DNA from: Oceanicaulis sp. MMSF_3324
GTDB lineage: Bacteria; Pseudomonadota; Alphaproteobacteria; Caulobacterales; Maricaulaceae
Reading direction: 5' to 3'
Length of the DNA: 64,000 nucleotides
Assembly: GCF_030733545.1 (NCBI RefSeq)
Contig: NZ_JASHIU010000012.1
Span: 1-64,000 of the forward strand
This document shows positions 9,054-19,336 of this stretch, piece after piece; position 1 is the stretch's first letter, and each line of letters starts with the position of its first letter. Both the position numbers and the translations under genes were made by a program. Under the pieces are notes generated by a model. That model searched no databases. It saw nothing but the letters and a program-made list of their open reading frames with translations, and was not told the DNA's origin.

Positions 9054-9686
9054 ATGGATGGCGCTTACAAATATCGACCGCGGTTTAAAGACATCCGCAT
9101 CAAGCCGCCCAAGAACGAGGCGAAGCAGGATGAGAAGGTGTGCGAGCACCCTCAATGCCGCGCCAAGGCGACCGCGCGTGCGCCCAAAAGCCCCGCCAAT
9201 CGCAGCGAGTTCTACTGGTTCTGCCAGTCCCACGCCGCCCAGTACAACAAGGAATGGAATTTCTTTGAGGGCATGAGCGAGGATGCAGCCAAGGCGCACG
9301 CCGAGGCTGATTTCTATGGTCACCGTCCGACCTGGAGTTTCGCATCCGGGTCTAGCGCACGCCGCGCGGCGCAAAAGGCCAGCCAGAGCTTTGAAGAGGG
9401 CTTCGTTGATCCGTTCGACCTGTTTGGCGACCGTCCGCCGCCAGGTCAGGAACGCGCCCAGCGTGAATACGAAGACCCCAATGCCGGCATGGGGCGACTG
9501 CAGAAGCGGGCGCTCGATACCCTCCAGCTAGACCCCAAGGCCGACAAAGCCGCCGTCCGTCGACGCTATGCCGAGCTGGTTCGCCAATACCACCCGGACT
9601 CCAATGGCGGCGATCGGTCGATGGAAGAGCTGTTGCAGAAGGTGGTCGAGGCGTATCAGATCCTCAAAAGCTGCGGCATGGGCTAA
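9054..9686 (+). CDS. C-terminal J-domain protein
   Basis: A 210-residue protein. The first 130 residues hold cysteines and histidines (CEHPQCRAKA, FYWFCQSHAA) that could bind metal. A J-domain occupies roughly 145-208, with the Hsp70-stimulating HPD in VRQYHPDSNGG. It is expected to be a DnaK co-chaperone of the small class seen beside bolA in Caulobacter relatives. The ATG at 9054 is chosen; longer frames run into the divergent bolA start region. Confidence 0.85.
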   Translation: MDGAYKYRPRFKDIRIKPPKNEAKQDEKVCEHPQCRAKATARAPKSPANRSEFYWFCQSHAAQYNKEWNFFEGMSEDAAKAHAEADFYGHRPTWSFASGSSARRAAQKASQSFEEGFVDPFDLFGDRPPPGQERAQREYEDPNAGMGRLQKRALDTLQLDPKADKAAVRRRYAELVRQYHPDSNGGDRSMEELLQKVVEAYQILKSCGMG

Positions 9687-9715
9687 CCTGTCCAAAGCTT
9701 AATCTGACGGACAGG
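9687..9715 (+). terminator. Hairpin after the J-domain gene
   Basis: CCTGTCC (9687-9693) pairs with GGACAGG (9709-9715) across a 15-base loop directly after the stop codon. There is no T-tract, so it may be a weak or Rho-assisted terminator or a 3'-end stabiliser. Confidence 0.4.
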
Positions 9716-9768
9716 AAGCTGAAAGGTGACCCCGGTCATTTTCCCTGATGAACACTGGGGAGGACCAC

Positions 9769-10776
9769 ATGCTCATCTCATCACTTGCACTTTCGCTCGC
9801 CCTGTCGAGCTGTCCATCAAACGCACACTGCCTGGAAGACGACAATCTGTTGGCCGTCTCGACCAGCGCCGAGCGCGCCGAACTCATCCTGTCCGCCATG
9901 CAAACCGCTGAAACCCGGTTTGCCGATGTCTTCGAGCGCATGCCGGAACTGACCGCCGTCGTGGAAGACAGCTCTGAATTTCCCGGACTGGCGTCCGAAC
10001 TCGATGCCCAGGGCTATACCGTCAAACCCTGGGTCTCGCCCCAGGCCATGCGCGCCCAGCTCGAAGCCCAGGTCCGTCCCGCGGTCGAAGCCCAGATGAC
10101 GGGATCGCCGCAAGCGGTGATCGACGCCACGATCGAGGCGGCTCTCGCCGGTCGTGTCGAAAACAACAACAAGGTCCGCCATGGCGAAGCGATCATCGCC
10201 CATGAGCTGGGCCATATGTGGGTGCGCGATCTTTATGACTGGCCGGCGGTCGATCTGCAGGGCGCACGCGCCTATGGCGCGGCCGCGGCGCCGGACTGGT
10301 TTGATGAAACCGCCGCCGTGCTGATGGAAAGCGACGCGCTGACCGAAAGCCGCCGCGCTGGTCTGTGCGAAACGACGCCGGATGATCTGAGCGCACAGTT
10401 CGAGCGTTATTTCACCATGGAGCATCCGCTGCTCCAGCTGGCCTCCCTGGCCGCGGACCGCGCCGCGGCCGCTGCGGCGGCCGAAGGCGAGGACAGCGAG
10501 GGCCCGCGCATCATGGTGATGTCCGGCGAGGCGCTGGCCGCCCAGGGCGCGGACATGATCGGGGCGGAACAGTTTTACGGGCTGACCCGCGCCCTGATCG
10601 ATTATCTGACCGAGACAACCGGATCCGAAGCCGTGTTTGGCGACCTGGCGGAAGCACTGGCGACCGGGCAGAGCTTTGAAGACTGGCTTGCCGCCAATAC
10701 GCAGGGCTTGCCCGACAACCGCCCGGCCCTGACCGAAGCGCTGTCATCCCGTGTGGCGGAGAACTGCGCCGCCTGA
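9769..10776 (+). CDS. Secreted HExxH protein, putative zinc metallopeptidase
   Basis: A 335-residue protein of unrecognised family. An N-terminal hydrophobic segment (residues 1-14, then Cys) looks like a signal or lipoprotein leader, although the lipobox is not clean. HELGH lies at about 145-149 and WFDETAA near 180. The pattern HExxH followed about 30 residues later by E is that of gluzincin peptidases. The C-terminal half is Ala-rich and helical ([15 protein letters not shown]). The ATG at 9769 follows GGGGAGG with good spacing; an in-frame ATG at 9748 lies before that site. Peptidase activity is inferred from the motif alone. Confidence 0.65.
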   Translation: MLISSLALSLALSSCPSNAHCLEDDNLLAVSTSAERAELILSAMQTAETRFADVFERMPELTAVVEDSSEFPGLASELDAQGYTVKPWVSPQAMRAQLEAQVRPAVEAQMTGSPQAVIDATIEAALAGRVENNNKVRHGEAIIAHELGHMWVRDLYDWPAVDLQGARAYGAAAAPDWFDETAAVLMESDALTESRRAGLCETTPDDLSAQFERYFTMEHPLLQLASLAADRAAAAAAAEGEDSEGPRIMVMSGEALAAQGADMIGAEQFYGLTRALIDYLTETTGSEAVFGDLAEALATGQSFEDWLAANTQGLPDNRPALTEALSSRVAENCAA

Positions 10777-10894
10777 CCGGTCTCACCTGATTTTGTGTAC
10801 TGAGGGGGAGTGGCGACAGGGCTTTGACGGGCTATGTGTGAGGCTTATGGTTTGTGCCGACCCTGTCGCGCCGCAGCAAAGAGCCTTTCCGCGT

Positions 10895-11884
10895 ATGACC
10901 GACGATACCCTGATCAGCCTCACCCCCGACACCAAAGCCGATTGCCAGGCCCTGTTTGGATTTGATCCGGGGTTCGACGTCGCCGCCTTTTCCGAGCGCG
11001 ACGACCATGTGCCGGACATCGACCCCACCTATGTGTTCGATCCGGCCACAACGCGCGCCATTCTGGCCGGTTTCGCCTTCAATCGTCGCGTCATGGTTCA
11101 GGGCTATCACGGCACCGGCAAATCCACCCATGTGGAACAAGTGGCGGCGCGGCTGAACTGGCCGATGATCCGGGTCAATCTCGACAGCCATGTCAGCCGG
11201 ATCGACATGGTCGGCAAGGACGCCATCGTTCTGAAGGATGGCCAGCAGATCACCGAATTCCAGGAAGGCATTTTGCCTTGGGCTGTCCAGCGCCCGGTCG
11301 CGCTTCTGTTTGACGAATACGATGCGGGTCGCCCCGATGTGATGTTCGTGATCCAGCGGGTGCTCGAAGCCTCAGGCTCCCTGACGCTGCTGGACCAGAA
11401 CCGGGTGATCCGCCCGAACCCGAATTTCCGCCTGTTCGCCACCACCAATACGGTGGGACTTGGCGATACGACCGGCCTCTATCACGGCACCCAGCAGATC
11501 AACCAGGGCCAGATGGACCGCTGGTCGATCGTGTCCACGCTCAATTATCTGCCCGCTGAAACCGAGCGCGAAATCGTCGCCGCCAAGCTGGGCGAGCAGG
11601 GCAAGACCGAAGCGGGCGCAAAGATGATCGCCGACATGGTCGCGGTCGCTGATCTGAGCCGAGAGGCTTTCATCAATGGTGACCTGTCCACCGTGATGAG
11701 CCCGCGCACCGTGCTGACCTGGGCGGAAAACACCCAGATCTTCGACAATCCGGGCGTCGCCTTCCGGCTGACCTTCCTGAACAAGTGCGATGAGCTGGAA
11801 CGGCCGATCGTGTCGGAATTCTATCAGCGCGTCTTTGGCGAAGACCTGCCCGAGAGCGCCCTGTCCTCCGGCGCCGCAGCCTAA
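10895..11884 (+). CDS. cobS: Cobaltochelatase AAA+ subunit CobS
   Basis: A 329-residue AAA+ ATPase. The Walker A is GYHGTGKST (residues 70-78), the Walker B is [10 protein letters not shown], and sensor-type segments follow in [20 protein letters not shown]. CobS with CobT forms the ATPase chaperone that loads cobalt through CobN in aerobic cobalamin synthesis. No cobN or other cob gene is in the window, so the role could be B12 synthesis or a retained metal-insertion module. The ATG at 10895 (MTDDTLISL) is chosen over longer frames. It lies 9 bases upstream of cobT. Confidence 0.93.
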   Translation: MTDDTLISLTPDTKADCQALFGFDPGFDVAAFSERDDHVPDIDPTYVFDPATTRAILAGFAFNRRVMVQGYHGTGKSTHVEQVAARLNWPMIRVNLDSHVSRIDMVGKDAIVLKDGQQITEFQEGILPWAVQRPVALLFDEYDAGRPDVMFVIQRVLEASGSLTLLDQNRVIRPNPNFRLFATTNTVGLGDTTGLYHGTQQINQGQMDRWSIVSTLNYLPAETEREIVAAKLGEQGKTEAGAKMIADMVAVADLSREAFINGDLSTVMSPRTVLTWAENTQIFDNPGVAFRLTFLNKCDELERPIVSEFYQRVFGEDLPESALSSGAAA

Positions 11885-11893
11885 GGGCGATCA

Positions 11894-13726
11894 ATGTCTG
11901 ACGGTTCGTCTGCAGACCAGTTCCGGCGTGCGTTGAGCGCGGCCACCCGCGCCATGTCCCATGAGCGCGAGCTGGACGTGAAGTTCGGCGGCGATGCCGC
12001 ACTGGCGCGCGGCAAGGTGGTGCTGCCCAACCCGCCCGAAAAGATGACGACGGAGGATGCGGCGCGTCTGCGCGGCAAGGCGGACGCGCTGGCGCTGAGG
12101 CTGCAGCTTCACAACTCCAAATCCCACCAGTCCGCCCTGCCCCCCGGGGCCCAGGCGCGCAAGATCTTCGACGCGGCCGAGCAGGCGCGTGTGGAAGCCA
12201 TCGGCGCACGCGCCATGCGCGGCGTGGCGGACAATCTTGATGCGGCGCTGTCAGACCGGTGCCGTCGCGAGGGCTGGAACCATGCCGAGGACCGGCAGAC
12301 CGCCCCGCTCGAAGACGCCATCTCCATGCTGGTGCGTGAGCGGATCACCGGTCGCCCCGCCCCCGAGGACGCCAAGGGCCTGATGAAGGTCTGGCGCGAG
12401 GACCTTGAAAGCCATGCCGGGCAAGCGCTGGATGCGCTGGCGGGCGCGGCGGATGATCAGGGCGCCTATGCAGAAGCCCTGCGACAGGTCATTCGCGATC
12501 TCGACCTGTCAGACGAGCTCGGCGAGCATGATCAGGACGAGGACGACACCGACGACAGCCAGGACGATTCCGGCGTCGAGCAGGAGCCTGAAGCGGGCGA
12601 AGACGACACCGATAGCGACCCCGATCAGGGCGAGGATGAGGAAGACGCCGCCGACGCCAAGGGCACGGCGGCCGATACCGACGACATCCACTTCGCCGAA
12701 GACAGCCAGACCCGGGTCGAGGCCGATGACGAGCCCAGCGACACCCAGCAATCGGCCAAGCCCAACTGGGTCAGCCCGCCGGGCGAGGATCCCAATGCCT
12801 ACAAGGTGTTCACCGACAAGTTCGATGAGGTCATCCAGGCATCTGATCTATGTGACTCCAATGAGTTGAACCGTCTGCGGCGGACGCTGGACCAGCACCT
12901 CAAAGGCCTTGAGAGCGCGGTGGGGCGTCTAGCCAACCGGCTGCAGCGCCGCCTGATGGCCCAGCAACAGCGCTCCTGGTCCTTCGATCTCGAGGAAGGG
13001 CAGCTCGATCCGGCCCGTCTGCCGCGCATCATCATGGATCCGATGATGCCGCTAAGCTTCAAGATGGAGAAGGACACCGACTTCCGCGACACGGTCGTCA
13101 CCTTGCTGCTGGACAATTCCGGCTCCATGCGCGGTCGCCCGATCCTCGTCGCCGCGGCCTGCGCGGACATTCTGGCGCGCACCCTGGAACGCTGCGGCGT
13201 GAAGACCGAGATTCTGGGCTTTACGACCCGCGCCTGGAAGGGCGGCCGCTCCAAGGAGGAATGGCTCAGCGAAGGCAAGCCGCCCAATCCGGGCCGGCTC
13301 AATGATCTGCGGCACATCATCTACAAAGGCGCGGATGCGCCCTGGCGGCGGTCCCGCTCCAATCTGGGCCTGATGCTGCGCGATGGCCTGCTGAAGGAAA
13401 ACATCGACGGCGAAGCCCTGCTCTGGGCGCACAAGCGCTTGCTGGCCCGTCCGGAACAGCGGCGGATCATGATGGTGATCTCAGACGGCGCCCCGGTGGA
13501 TGACGGCACCCAGTCAGCCAACTCCCCCGCCTATCTCGAAAAGCATTTGCGCGAAGTCATCGCCATGATCGAGAACAAGTCCGATGTGGAATTGCTCGCC
13601 ATCGGCATTGGCCACGATGTCACGCGCTATTATCGCAAGGCGGTGACCATTGTGGATGTGGAGCAACTGGCCGGGGCCATGACCGATCAGCTGGCCGCTC
13701 TGTTTGAAGAGGACAAGCGCCGCTGA
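11894..13726 (+). CDS. cobT: Cobaltochelatase subunit CobT
   Basis: A 610-residue protein with the CobT build. A helical N-terminal part (about 1-210) is followed by a highly acidic linker (about 215-290, rich in Asp and Glu: [15 protein letters not shown]) and a C-terminal von Willebrand A domain (about 395-608). The MIDAS motif D-N-S-G-S is in [13 protein letters not shown], with SDGAPVDD further on. It pairs with CobS as in BchI/BchD-type chelatase motors. It follows cobS by 9 bases, so they form an operon. Confidence 0.93.
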   Translation: MSDGSSADQFRRALSAATRAMSHERELDVKFGGDAALARGKVVLPNPPEKMTTEDAARLRGKADALALRLQLHNSKSHQSALPPGAQARKIFDAAEQARVEAIGARAMRGVADNLDAALSDRCRREGWNHAEDRQTAPLEDAISMLVRERITGRPAPEDAKGLMKVWREDLESHAGQALDALAGAADDQGAYAEALRQVIRDLDLSDELGEHDQDEDDTDDSQDDSGVEQEPEAGEDDTDSDPDQGEDEEDAADAKGTAADTDDIHFAEDSQTRVEADDEPSDTQQSAKPNWVSPPGEDPNAYKVFTDKFDEVIQASDLCDSNELNRLRRTLDQHLKGLESAVGRLANRLQRRLMAQQQRSWSFDLEEGQLDPARLPRIIMDPMMPLSFKMEKDTDFRDTVVTLLLDNSGSMRGRPILVAAACADILARTLERCGVKTEILGFTTRAWKGGRSKEEWLSEGKPPNPGRLNDLRHIIYKGADAPWRRSRSNLGLMLRDGLLKENIDGEALLWAHKRLLARPEQRRIMMVISDGAPVDDGTQSANSPAYLEKHLREVIAMIENKSDVELLAIGIGHDVTRYYRKAVTIVDVEQLAGAMTDQLAALFEEDKRR

Positions 13727-13774
13727 CACGTGCATAATCCGCAACCAGTCCGCGCAATTGAACTGGGGGTTTGC

Positions 13775-14794
13775 ATGCTTATCCGTCTCGGCCTGTCACT
13801 GTGCCTGTGTCCGCTGCTGATCGCCTGTGGCGGCGGGGGCGAAGCACAAACCACATCGGATCCCGCCAACCTTGTAGTGACACCGGTCCCGCTCTTCCCC
13901 GATGATCCGGGGCGGACCCGTCTGGGCGGTTTGCGCTATCTCGGCGGCGTGGCGCTCGCCCTTGAAGATGAGCGGTTCGGCGGATGGTCCGCGCTCGACA
14001 TTTCTGAAGACGGCGAACGCCTCCTGGCGGTCTCTGATCGCGGCTACTGGATGACCGCGTCCATTGCCTATGACGGCGCTTCGATCACGGGTCTTGAGAG
14101 CCTGTTGATTGTTCCGATTCTGGATGAAGCCGGAGAGCTGCTGTCCGGCAATCGCGCCGATTCCGAAGGTCTCGCCCCGTTGGGCCACGGCGCATATGCC
14201 CTCAGCTTCGAGCGGGAGCATCGCGTCTGGCGCTATGATCTGGGTGCAGACTGGAGCGGCGTGAGCGATGCCCGGCCCAGTCCGATGAACTCTCCCCTTG
14301 AAACCGAAACCCTCTCCAACAATGCCGGCATGGAAGGCCTGGCAGTGGTTGGCGACTGGCTCTGGTCAGCTCAGGAACACACCAGCGGTGATGCGCCCGT
14401 GCACATCTTTTCGCGCACGCCGCTGAACGCGCCAGAACTGACGCGGGCTACCTACCAGGTGGCGATGGAGCCCGAGTTCGGCGTCACGGAGCTGGACAGC
14501 GATGGCGATGGCGGGCTGTACATCCTGCAGCGCTTCTGGGCGCGTGATGTGGGCAATCGCATCCACATCCTGCATCTGGGCGCCGATCAGATTGCGAACG
14601 CGGCGAACCTGACCGAGCTGCAGCCCGAATTGATCGCCGCCATCGAGCCGGACACGATGACAGTGGATAATTTCGAGGGCATGACCATCGAAGAGATCGA
14701 TGGCGAAACCCGCCTCTTCCTGATCTCCGACGACAACTTCAATGACAGTCAGCGCACGCTCTTGCTGAGCTTCGCGATCGAACCGCGCGACTAG
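13775..14794 (+). CDS. Phytase-like (esterase-like activity) lipoprotein
   Basis: A 339-residue lipoprotein. The leader ends in the lipobox L-I-A-C at about residue 20, followed by Gly-rich GGGGE. The body matches the phytase-like beta-propeller family (PF13449 type): GLRYLGGVALALEDERFGGW, LDISEDGERLLAVSDRGYW, NAGMEGLAVVGDWLWS and LYILQRFWARDVGNRI are typical. Members are often annotated as esterase-like activity of phytase family; the true substrate is uncertain. It is unrelated in sequence to the beta-propeller phytase at 29500. The ATG at 13775 follows a GGGGG ribosome site. Confidence 0.8.
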   Translation: MLIRLGLSLCLCPLLIACGGGGEAQTTSDPANLVVTPVPLFPDDPGRTRLGGLRYLGGVALALEDERFGGWSALDISEDGERLLAVSDRGYWMTASIAYDGASITGLESLLIVPILDEAGELLSGNRADSEGLAPLGHGAYALSFEREHRVWRYDLGADWSGVSDARPSPMNSPLETETLSNNAGMEGLAVVGDWLWSAQEHTSGDAPVHIFSRTPLNAPELTRATYQVAMEPEFGVTELDSDGDGGLYILQRFWARDVGNRIHILHLGADQIANAANLTELQPELIAAIEPDTMTVDNFEGMTIEEIDGETRLFLISDDNFNDSQRTLLLSFAIEPRD

Positions 14795-14818
14795 CGCTCT
14801 GACAGACCGGCAAAGAAA

Positions 14819-14844
14819 AACGCCCGCCGTTTCCGGCGGGCGTT
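14819..14844 (-). terminator. Rho-independent terminator of rpmB
   Basis: CGCCCGCCG (14821-14829) and CGGCGGGCG (14834-14842) are perfect complements with a 4-base loop, flanked by AA and TT. Read on the minus strand the stem is followed by TTTTTCTTT, a strong T-tract, so it ends rpmB. On the plus strand it may also stop the phytase-like gene. Confidence 0.85.
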
Positions 14845-14870
14845 GTTTCTCGCGTCAAGACGTGCGCGGC

Positions 14871-15158
14871 TTAGGCAGCCGCCGCAGCTTTCTTCAGCTC
14901 GCGCTTGATTTTCAGCGCGTTGCTGGAGAGCTGCTCATCACGAGCTTTCAGCAGGAATTGGTCCAGACCCCCGACATGGTCGACGCTACGCAGCGCTTTG
15001 GCCGCGATGCGCAGACGGAAGGAGCGGCCCAGGGCCTCAGACGCGAGCGTCACCTGACACAGATTCGGCAGGAAGCGACGCTTGGTCTTGTTGTTGGCGT
15101 GAGACACGTTGTTGCCCGAAACCGGACCCGTCCCAGTAAGTTCGCAGCGGCGCGACAT
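14871..15158 (-). CDS. rpmB: 50S ribosomal protein L28
   Basis: A 95-residue L28 with the canonical start [20 protein letters not shown] and the core [16 protein letters not shown]. It carries the alphaproteobacterial C-terminal extension ending in Lys-Lys and an alanine run. L28 is a large-subunit protein near the E site. The single Cys near the N-terminus (RRCELTG) is present, but the full zinc set is not. It stands alone between two plus-strand genes, with its own terminator at 14819-14844. Confidence 0.97.
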   Translation of the reverse strand: MSRRCELTGTGPVSGNNVSHANNKTKRRFLPNLCQVTLASEALGRSFRLRIAAKALRSVDHVGGLDQFLLKARDEQLSSNALKIKRELKKAAAAA

Positions 15159-15362
15159 GGCTTCCACCTTGTTCCACAACAGTCGTAAAATTATATGCGA
15201 CCGCGAGAGGGAGAACCCAAGATGCGGCGCGAGAGCGGGCGATGTACCGGGCTGGGTGGCCTGCGTCAAGGCGCAGCCGCATAGAAACTGGCGTTCATCT
15301 TGCAGACAGACCGCGTTAGATAGGCTGAGCCGACCGGCTGGGGCCAGAGGAATTTGAGTTTT

Positions 15363-16172
15363 ATGCTGACTGTGTCCAAACATGCCCGCTACGCCCTCGC
15401 CGCACTGGCGATGGCGGGTCTGCCCGCAACGGCCGACGCGCAAAGCGTTGAACCGCCTGAACACCTGTATGTGCAGTATTCGGGGTCGGTTCTGATTCTG
15501 AAGGTCGCCAATATTTCCCTGACCGCCGGCTTTAATGACGGCGTGTATTCCGCCGGCGCCACGTTTGAGAGCGGCGGCCTGCTGCGCTGGTTCGACGACA
15601 CCAATATCGAGGCCACGTCGAACGGTTATCGCCAGCCTGAAGGGCTGAGCCCCTATCGCTATGAGCATATCAACCACGCCAGCAACAAGGGGCGTGTGGT
15701 CGGCATCAACTTTGATGAGGGCGTCGCCATGCCTGACGTCCAGCCGCCCTTTGGCTCCATGGGTGAACCGCCCGCGACCGATGAAGAGCGCGCCGGCGCG
15801 CTTGACCCGATCTCGACGCTTCTGAGCCTGATGACCGGTCTGCCCAATGATGAGCACGGCGTGTGCGAAGGCCGGTTGCCGGTGTTTGACGGCAAGGCGC
15901 GTTACAATCTGCGGCTGAACAATCTGGGTCTCGATGATGTGCGCACCCGCGCCTGGTCTGGTGAGGCGATCCGGTGCCAGGCCTTTATCGAACCGATCAG
16001 CGGCTATGATAACGGTGATCGCCCGGATGAAGACGAGACCGCGCGCCCGGTGATCATCTGGCTTGCCCCGGTAGATGGCGTGAATGTCCCCGTGCGGTTC
16101 CGGGCCCAGACACAGATCGGCGCCATCACGATCCAGGCCACGCAGCTATATGCAGGCGACGCTACGCAATAA
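15363..16172 (+). CDS. DUF3108 domain secreted protein
   Basis: A 269-residue protein with a Sec signal peptide (about residues 1-25, ending ATADAQS). It has the DUF3108 pattern of a beta-rich envelope protein: [20 protein letters not shown], then [16 protein letters not shown], and a C-terminal [20 protein letters not shown]. Function is unknown; relatives are periplasmic. Cys pairs near residues 165 and 205 could form a disulfide. The ATG at 15363 is taken; an in-frame TTG at 15354 sits closer to the AGAGG site, so the start is not certain. Confidence 0.75.
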   Translation: MLTVSKHARYALAALAMAGLPATADAQSVEPPEHLYVQYSGSVLILKVANISLTAGFNDGVYSAGATFESGGLLRWFDDTNIEATSNGYRQPEGLSPYRYEHINHASNKGRVVGINFDEGVAMPDVQPPFGSMGEPPATDEERAGALDPISTLLSLMTGLPNDEHGVCEGRLPVFDGKARYNLRLNNLGLDDVRTRAWSGEAIRCQAFIEPISGYDNGDRPDEDETARPVIIWLAPVDGVNVPVRFRAQTQIGAITIQATQLYAGDATQ

Positions 16173-16218
16173 GCCGCATCCTCTTTAAGGTCCGGACTCA
16201 ATCTCGCTGGAGAGCGTC

Positions 16219-19032
16219 ATGACGCGCGCCCGCGCAGGCGATAGTCGTATCGCCGCGATCCTCGGCCCCACCAATACGGGCAAGACCCATCTCGCGCTCG
16301 AGCGCATGATGGCGCACGGGACGGGTGTGTTCGGCCTGCCGCTGAGACTTCTGGCGCGGGAGCTCTACGACAAGGTGGTCAAGGCCAAGGGCCCGGCTTC
16401 GGTCGCCCTGATCACAGGCGAGGAAAAGATCGTCCCGCCCACCGCGCGCTATTTCCTGTGCACGGTGGAGGCGATGCCGCTGAACATGCGGCCCGCCTTC
16501 CTGGCCGTGGACGAGATCCAGCTCGCAGCCGATCCCGAGCGGGGCCATATCTTCACCGACCGCTTGCTGCATGCCCGCGGCACGCAAGAGACTCTCTTTC
16601 TGGGCGCCGCGACCATGCGGCCGATCCTGCGCCATCTGATCCCCGATGCCGAGATCGAGGAGCGCGAACGCTTCTCCACCCTCAGCTATGCGGGCACGAA
16701 GAAGCTCACGAAACTGCCACGCCGGTCAGCCATCGTCGCCTTTAGCTCGGAGGATGTGTATTCCATCGCCGAGCTGGTGCGTCGTCAGCGTGGCGGCGCC
16801 GCCGTGGTTATGGGCGCGTTGAGCCCCCGGACCCGGAACGCCCAGGTCGAGCTTTATCAGTCTGGTGAAGTGGACTTCCTCATTGCGACCGACGCCATCG
16901 GCATGGGCCTGAACATGGACGTCGATCATGTGGCCTTCGCCAGCTACACCAAGTTTGACGGGCGCAAGCGTCGGCGACTCTTCCCTCAGGAAGTAGGCCA
17001 GATCGCCGGCCGCGCCGGACGTTTCCGGTCCGATGGCACATTCGGGGAAACCGCAGACGCCCGCCCCCTCGACCCCGATGTGATCGAGCGAGTGGAAGAT
17101 CACGAGTTCGAGCCGATCAAGAAACTGACCTGGCGCGAAAGCCATCTGGATCTGAGCTCGCTCGACAATCTGCGCTATTCGCTGAACGCTCCCTCCCCCG
17201 ATCCCGTGCTGGAACGGGTGCGCAGCGCATCAGATGAAGATGTGCTCGACCTGGTCTCGCGTGACCCGGATGTGCGAGAGCGCGCCGCCGCACGCGGCGG
17301 AACGGCGCGGCTTTGGGATGTGTGCCGGACGCCGGACTTTCGCAAGACCAGCCCGGACGACCATGCGCGCTTGATTTCAACGCTTTACATGCATTTGACC
17401 AGTTCCAAAGGCTATCTGCCCGATGCCTGGCTGGATGCACAGTTAAGCCGCCTGTCCAAGACCGCCGGAGACGTGGATGCGCTGGCGCAGAGACTGGCCT
17501 ATGTGCGCACCTGGTCTTACGCGGCGCACCGGAAGGACTGGACAAAAGACCCTGAATATTGGACGAGCCGTACCCGAGAGGTTGAAGATCAGCTCTCCGA
17601 TGCGCTTCATGAGCGTTTGACCGCCCGCTTCATCGACCGCCGCACGAGCGCGCTGATGAAGGGGCTGCGTGAGAAAACCGATTTGGAAGCCGGGCTGAAC
17701 CGCCTGGGCGAGGTCACTGTGGAGGGCCATTTCGTGGGACGATTGAACGGGCTGAGCTTTGAAGCCGACGCCGCGGGCGAACCGCTGGCGCGCCGGGCGG
17801 TGGCGAACGCCGCAATGAAGGCGGTCCGCCCCGAAGTGAACCGATTGCTCTCCCAGCTCTCCCAGGCCGAGGATGCAGAGCTGACGCTGGGCGAGGATGG
17901 CGTGCTGAGCTGGAAGGATGACCCGGTCGGACGTCTTCAGGCTGGCGGCGACCCGTTCACCCCCTCTGTCGCCCTGATCGGCGGGGAGCTCGGTTCGAGC
18001 GAACTGATCGCCCAGGCGGAAAAACGACTGATGGATTTTGCAGCCAGCCAGGCTGAAACCCGTCTCGAGCCACTTCTGAACCTTCGTAAGGCGCTCAAGG
18101 AAGACGGCAAGCTCGACGGGCTCGCCCGCGGCGTCGCCTATCAGCTGGTGGAAAGCTTTGGCGCCATGTCGCGGATCAAGCTCGCTGACGAGCTGGCGGC
18201 GCTGTCTGTTCCCGAGCGGCAATCGCTGCGCCGCGCAGGCGTGCGGATCGGCGAACACGCCGTGTTCATGCCCGCCCTGCTCAAGCCGGGCGCAGCGCGC
18301 CTTCTGTCCATGCTCAAGGCCATTCATGAAGGCGATATCGAACGCGCCGTGAACCCGCCGCCCGGGCTGACCAGCATTCCCAATGATCGGCGCTACACCC
18401 TGGCGGATTACGCCGCCGCCGGTTTTCAGCCGTGCGGACCGCGCGCCGTGCGCCTGGACATGCTCGAGCGCCTTGCGGACCTCATTCGCGAGCAGCGCTC
18501 TGAAAACAAGGAACGTCGCTTTGAACCCAATGCGCCCATGACGGCGCTGCTGGGATGTTCGAACGACGATCTGCGTGAAGTGCTCAAGGCGCTCGGCTAT
18601 CGCCGCGTCCAGAAAGCCGCAGAGGATCAGCCCGAATTGTGGGCGGGCCGCTCGCGGTCGACCCAGCGCCCGGCCCAGCCCGGTCAGAAGCCGCCGCACG
18701 CAAAAGGCAAGGGCAAGGGGCTGCGCAAGGACGCTCAGAAATCCCGGCCTCAGCCTGCCAAGGACAAGCCGGTTGATCCCGATTCCCCCTTCGCTGCCCT
18801 TGCCGCCCTGGAGCTCGAACAGCCCAAGCCCGCCAGCCAGAAGCGCCGCAAGCCGCGCAAGAAGCCCAAGGACAAGTCCGCCGAGACCCCGGCGGAGACG
18901 GCGCAAGACGAACACAAGCCCGCTGACGCCCCGACAGCCGATCCGTCAGCGTCCAGCCCGGACGCTGGGGCTGCGCCTATAGAGGCTCCGGCCGCTTCAG
19001 ATACGGCGAGTGCTGACAAAGATCACTCATGA
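16219..19032 (+). CDS. Suv3-like superfamily 2 RNA helicase
   Basis: A 937-residue helicase. Motif I is GPTNTGKT (16-23), the DEIQ box is in LAVDEIQLAADPE, motif III is LFLGAATMRP, motif V is LIATDAIGMGLNM and motif VI is QIAGRAGRF. This is the Suv3 (mitochondrial RNA degradosome helicase) type common in alphaproteobacteria. The C-terminal ~150 residues are low-complexity Lys/Pro/Ala (KRRKPRKKPKDKSAE), which suggests nucleic-acid or partner binding. It shares an ATGA overlap with the S4-domain gene, which supports a joint role in RNA or ribosome metabolism. Confidence 0.9.
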   Translation: MTRARAGDSRIAAILGPTNTGKTHLALERMMAHGTGVFGLPLRLLARELYDKVVKAKGPASVALITGEEKIVPPTARYFLCTVEAMPLNMRPAFLAVDEIQLAADPERGHIFTDRLLHARGTQETLFLGAATMRPILRHLIPDAEIEERERFSTLSYAGTKKLTKLPRRSAIVAFSSEDVYSIAELVRRQRGGAAVVMGALSPRTRNAQVELYQSGEVDFLIATDAIGMGLNMDVDHVAFASYTKFDGRKRRRLFPQEVGQIAGRAGRFRSDGTFGETADARPLDPDVIERVEDHEFEPIKKLTWRESHLDLSSLDNLRYSLNAPSPDPVLERVRSASDEDVLDLVSRDPDVRERAAARGGTARLWDVCRTPDFRKTSPDDHARLISTLYMHLTSSKGYLPDAWLDAQLSRLSKTAGDVDALAQRLAYVRTWSYAAHRKDWTKDPEYWTSRTREVEDQLSDALHERLTARFIDRRTSALMKGLREKTDLEAGLNRLGEVTVEGHFVGRLNGLSFEADAAGEPLARRAVANAAMKAVRPEVNRLLSQLSQAEDAELTLGEDGVLSWKDDPVGRLQAGGDPFTPSVALIGGELGSSELIAQAEKRLMDFAASQAETRLEPLLNLRKALKEDGKLDGLARGVAYQLVESFGAMSRIKLADELAALSVPERQSLRRAGVRIGEHAVFMPALLKPGAARLLSMLKAIHEGDIERAVNPPPGLTSIPNDRRYTLADYAAAGFQPCGPRAVRLDMLERLADLIREQRSENKERRFEPNAPMTALLGCSNDDLREVLKALGYRRVQKAAEDQPELWAGRSRSTQRPAQPGQKPPHAKGKGKGLRKDAQKSRPQPAKDKPVDPDSPFAALAALELEQPKPASQKRRKPRKKPKDKSAETPAETAQDEHKPADAPTADPSASSPDAGAAPIEAPAASDTASADKDHS

Positions 19033-19313
19033 GTGATCACGGCGACTCCATGCGTTGCGATGTGTGGCTGTTCCGCACACGCTTTTACAAGTCTCGGGGT
19101 CTGGCCGGACAGATGGTGGAAAAGGGCGCCGTCCGGATTGATCGCAATGGCAAGGTCGTACGACTGACCAAGCCCGCAGCGCCTGTCCGCGCGGGCGATT
19201 GTCTGGTGATCCGGCGCGATCCCGACCCGGTACGGCTCACCATATTGGCGCTGCCAGAACGACGTGGACCTGCACCCGAAGCCCGGTCATGCTACAGCCT
19301 TGAAACCGAGTAG
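19029..19313 (+). CDS. S4-domain RNA-binding protein, Hsp15-like
   Basis: A 94-residue protein consisting mainly of an S4 RNA-binding domain: MRCDVWLFRTRFYKSRGLAG, then VEKGAVRIDRNGKVVRL and RAGDCLVIRRDP. It resembles the heat-shock Hsp15/HslR group, which binds 50S subunits carrying nascent chains. It starts 4 bases inside the helicase gene and is 23 bases from the TerB-like gene. Confidence 0.85.
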   Translation: MSDHGDSMRCDVWLFRTRFYKSRGLAGQMVEKGAVRIDRNGKVVRLTKPAAPVRAGDCLVIRRDPDPVRLTILALPERRGPAPEARSCYSLETE

Positions 19314-19336
19314 CGCTTATCTTTTCTGGATCGATC

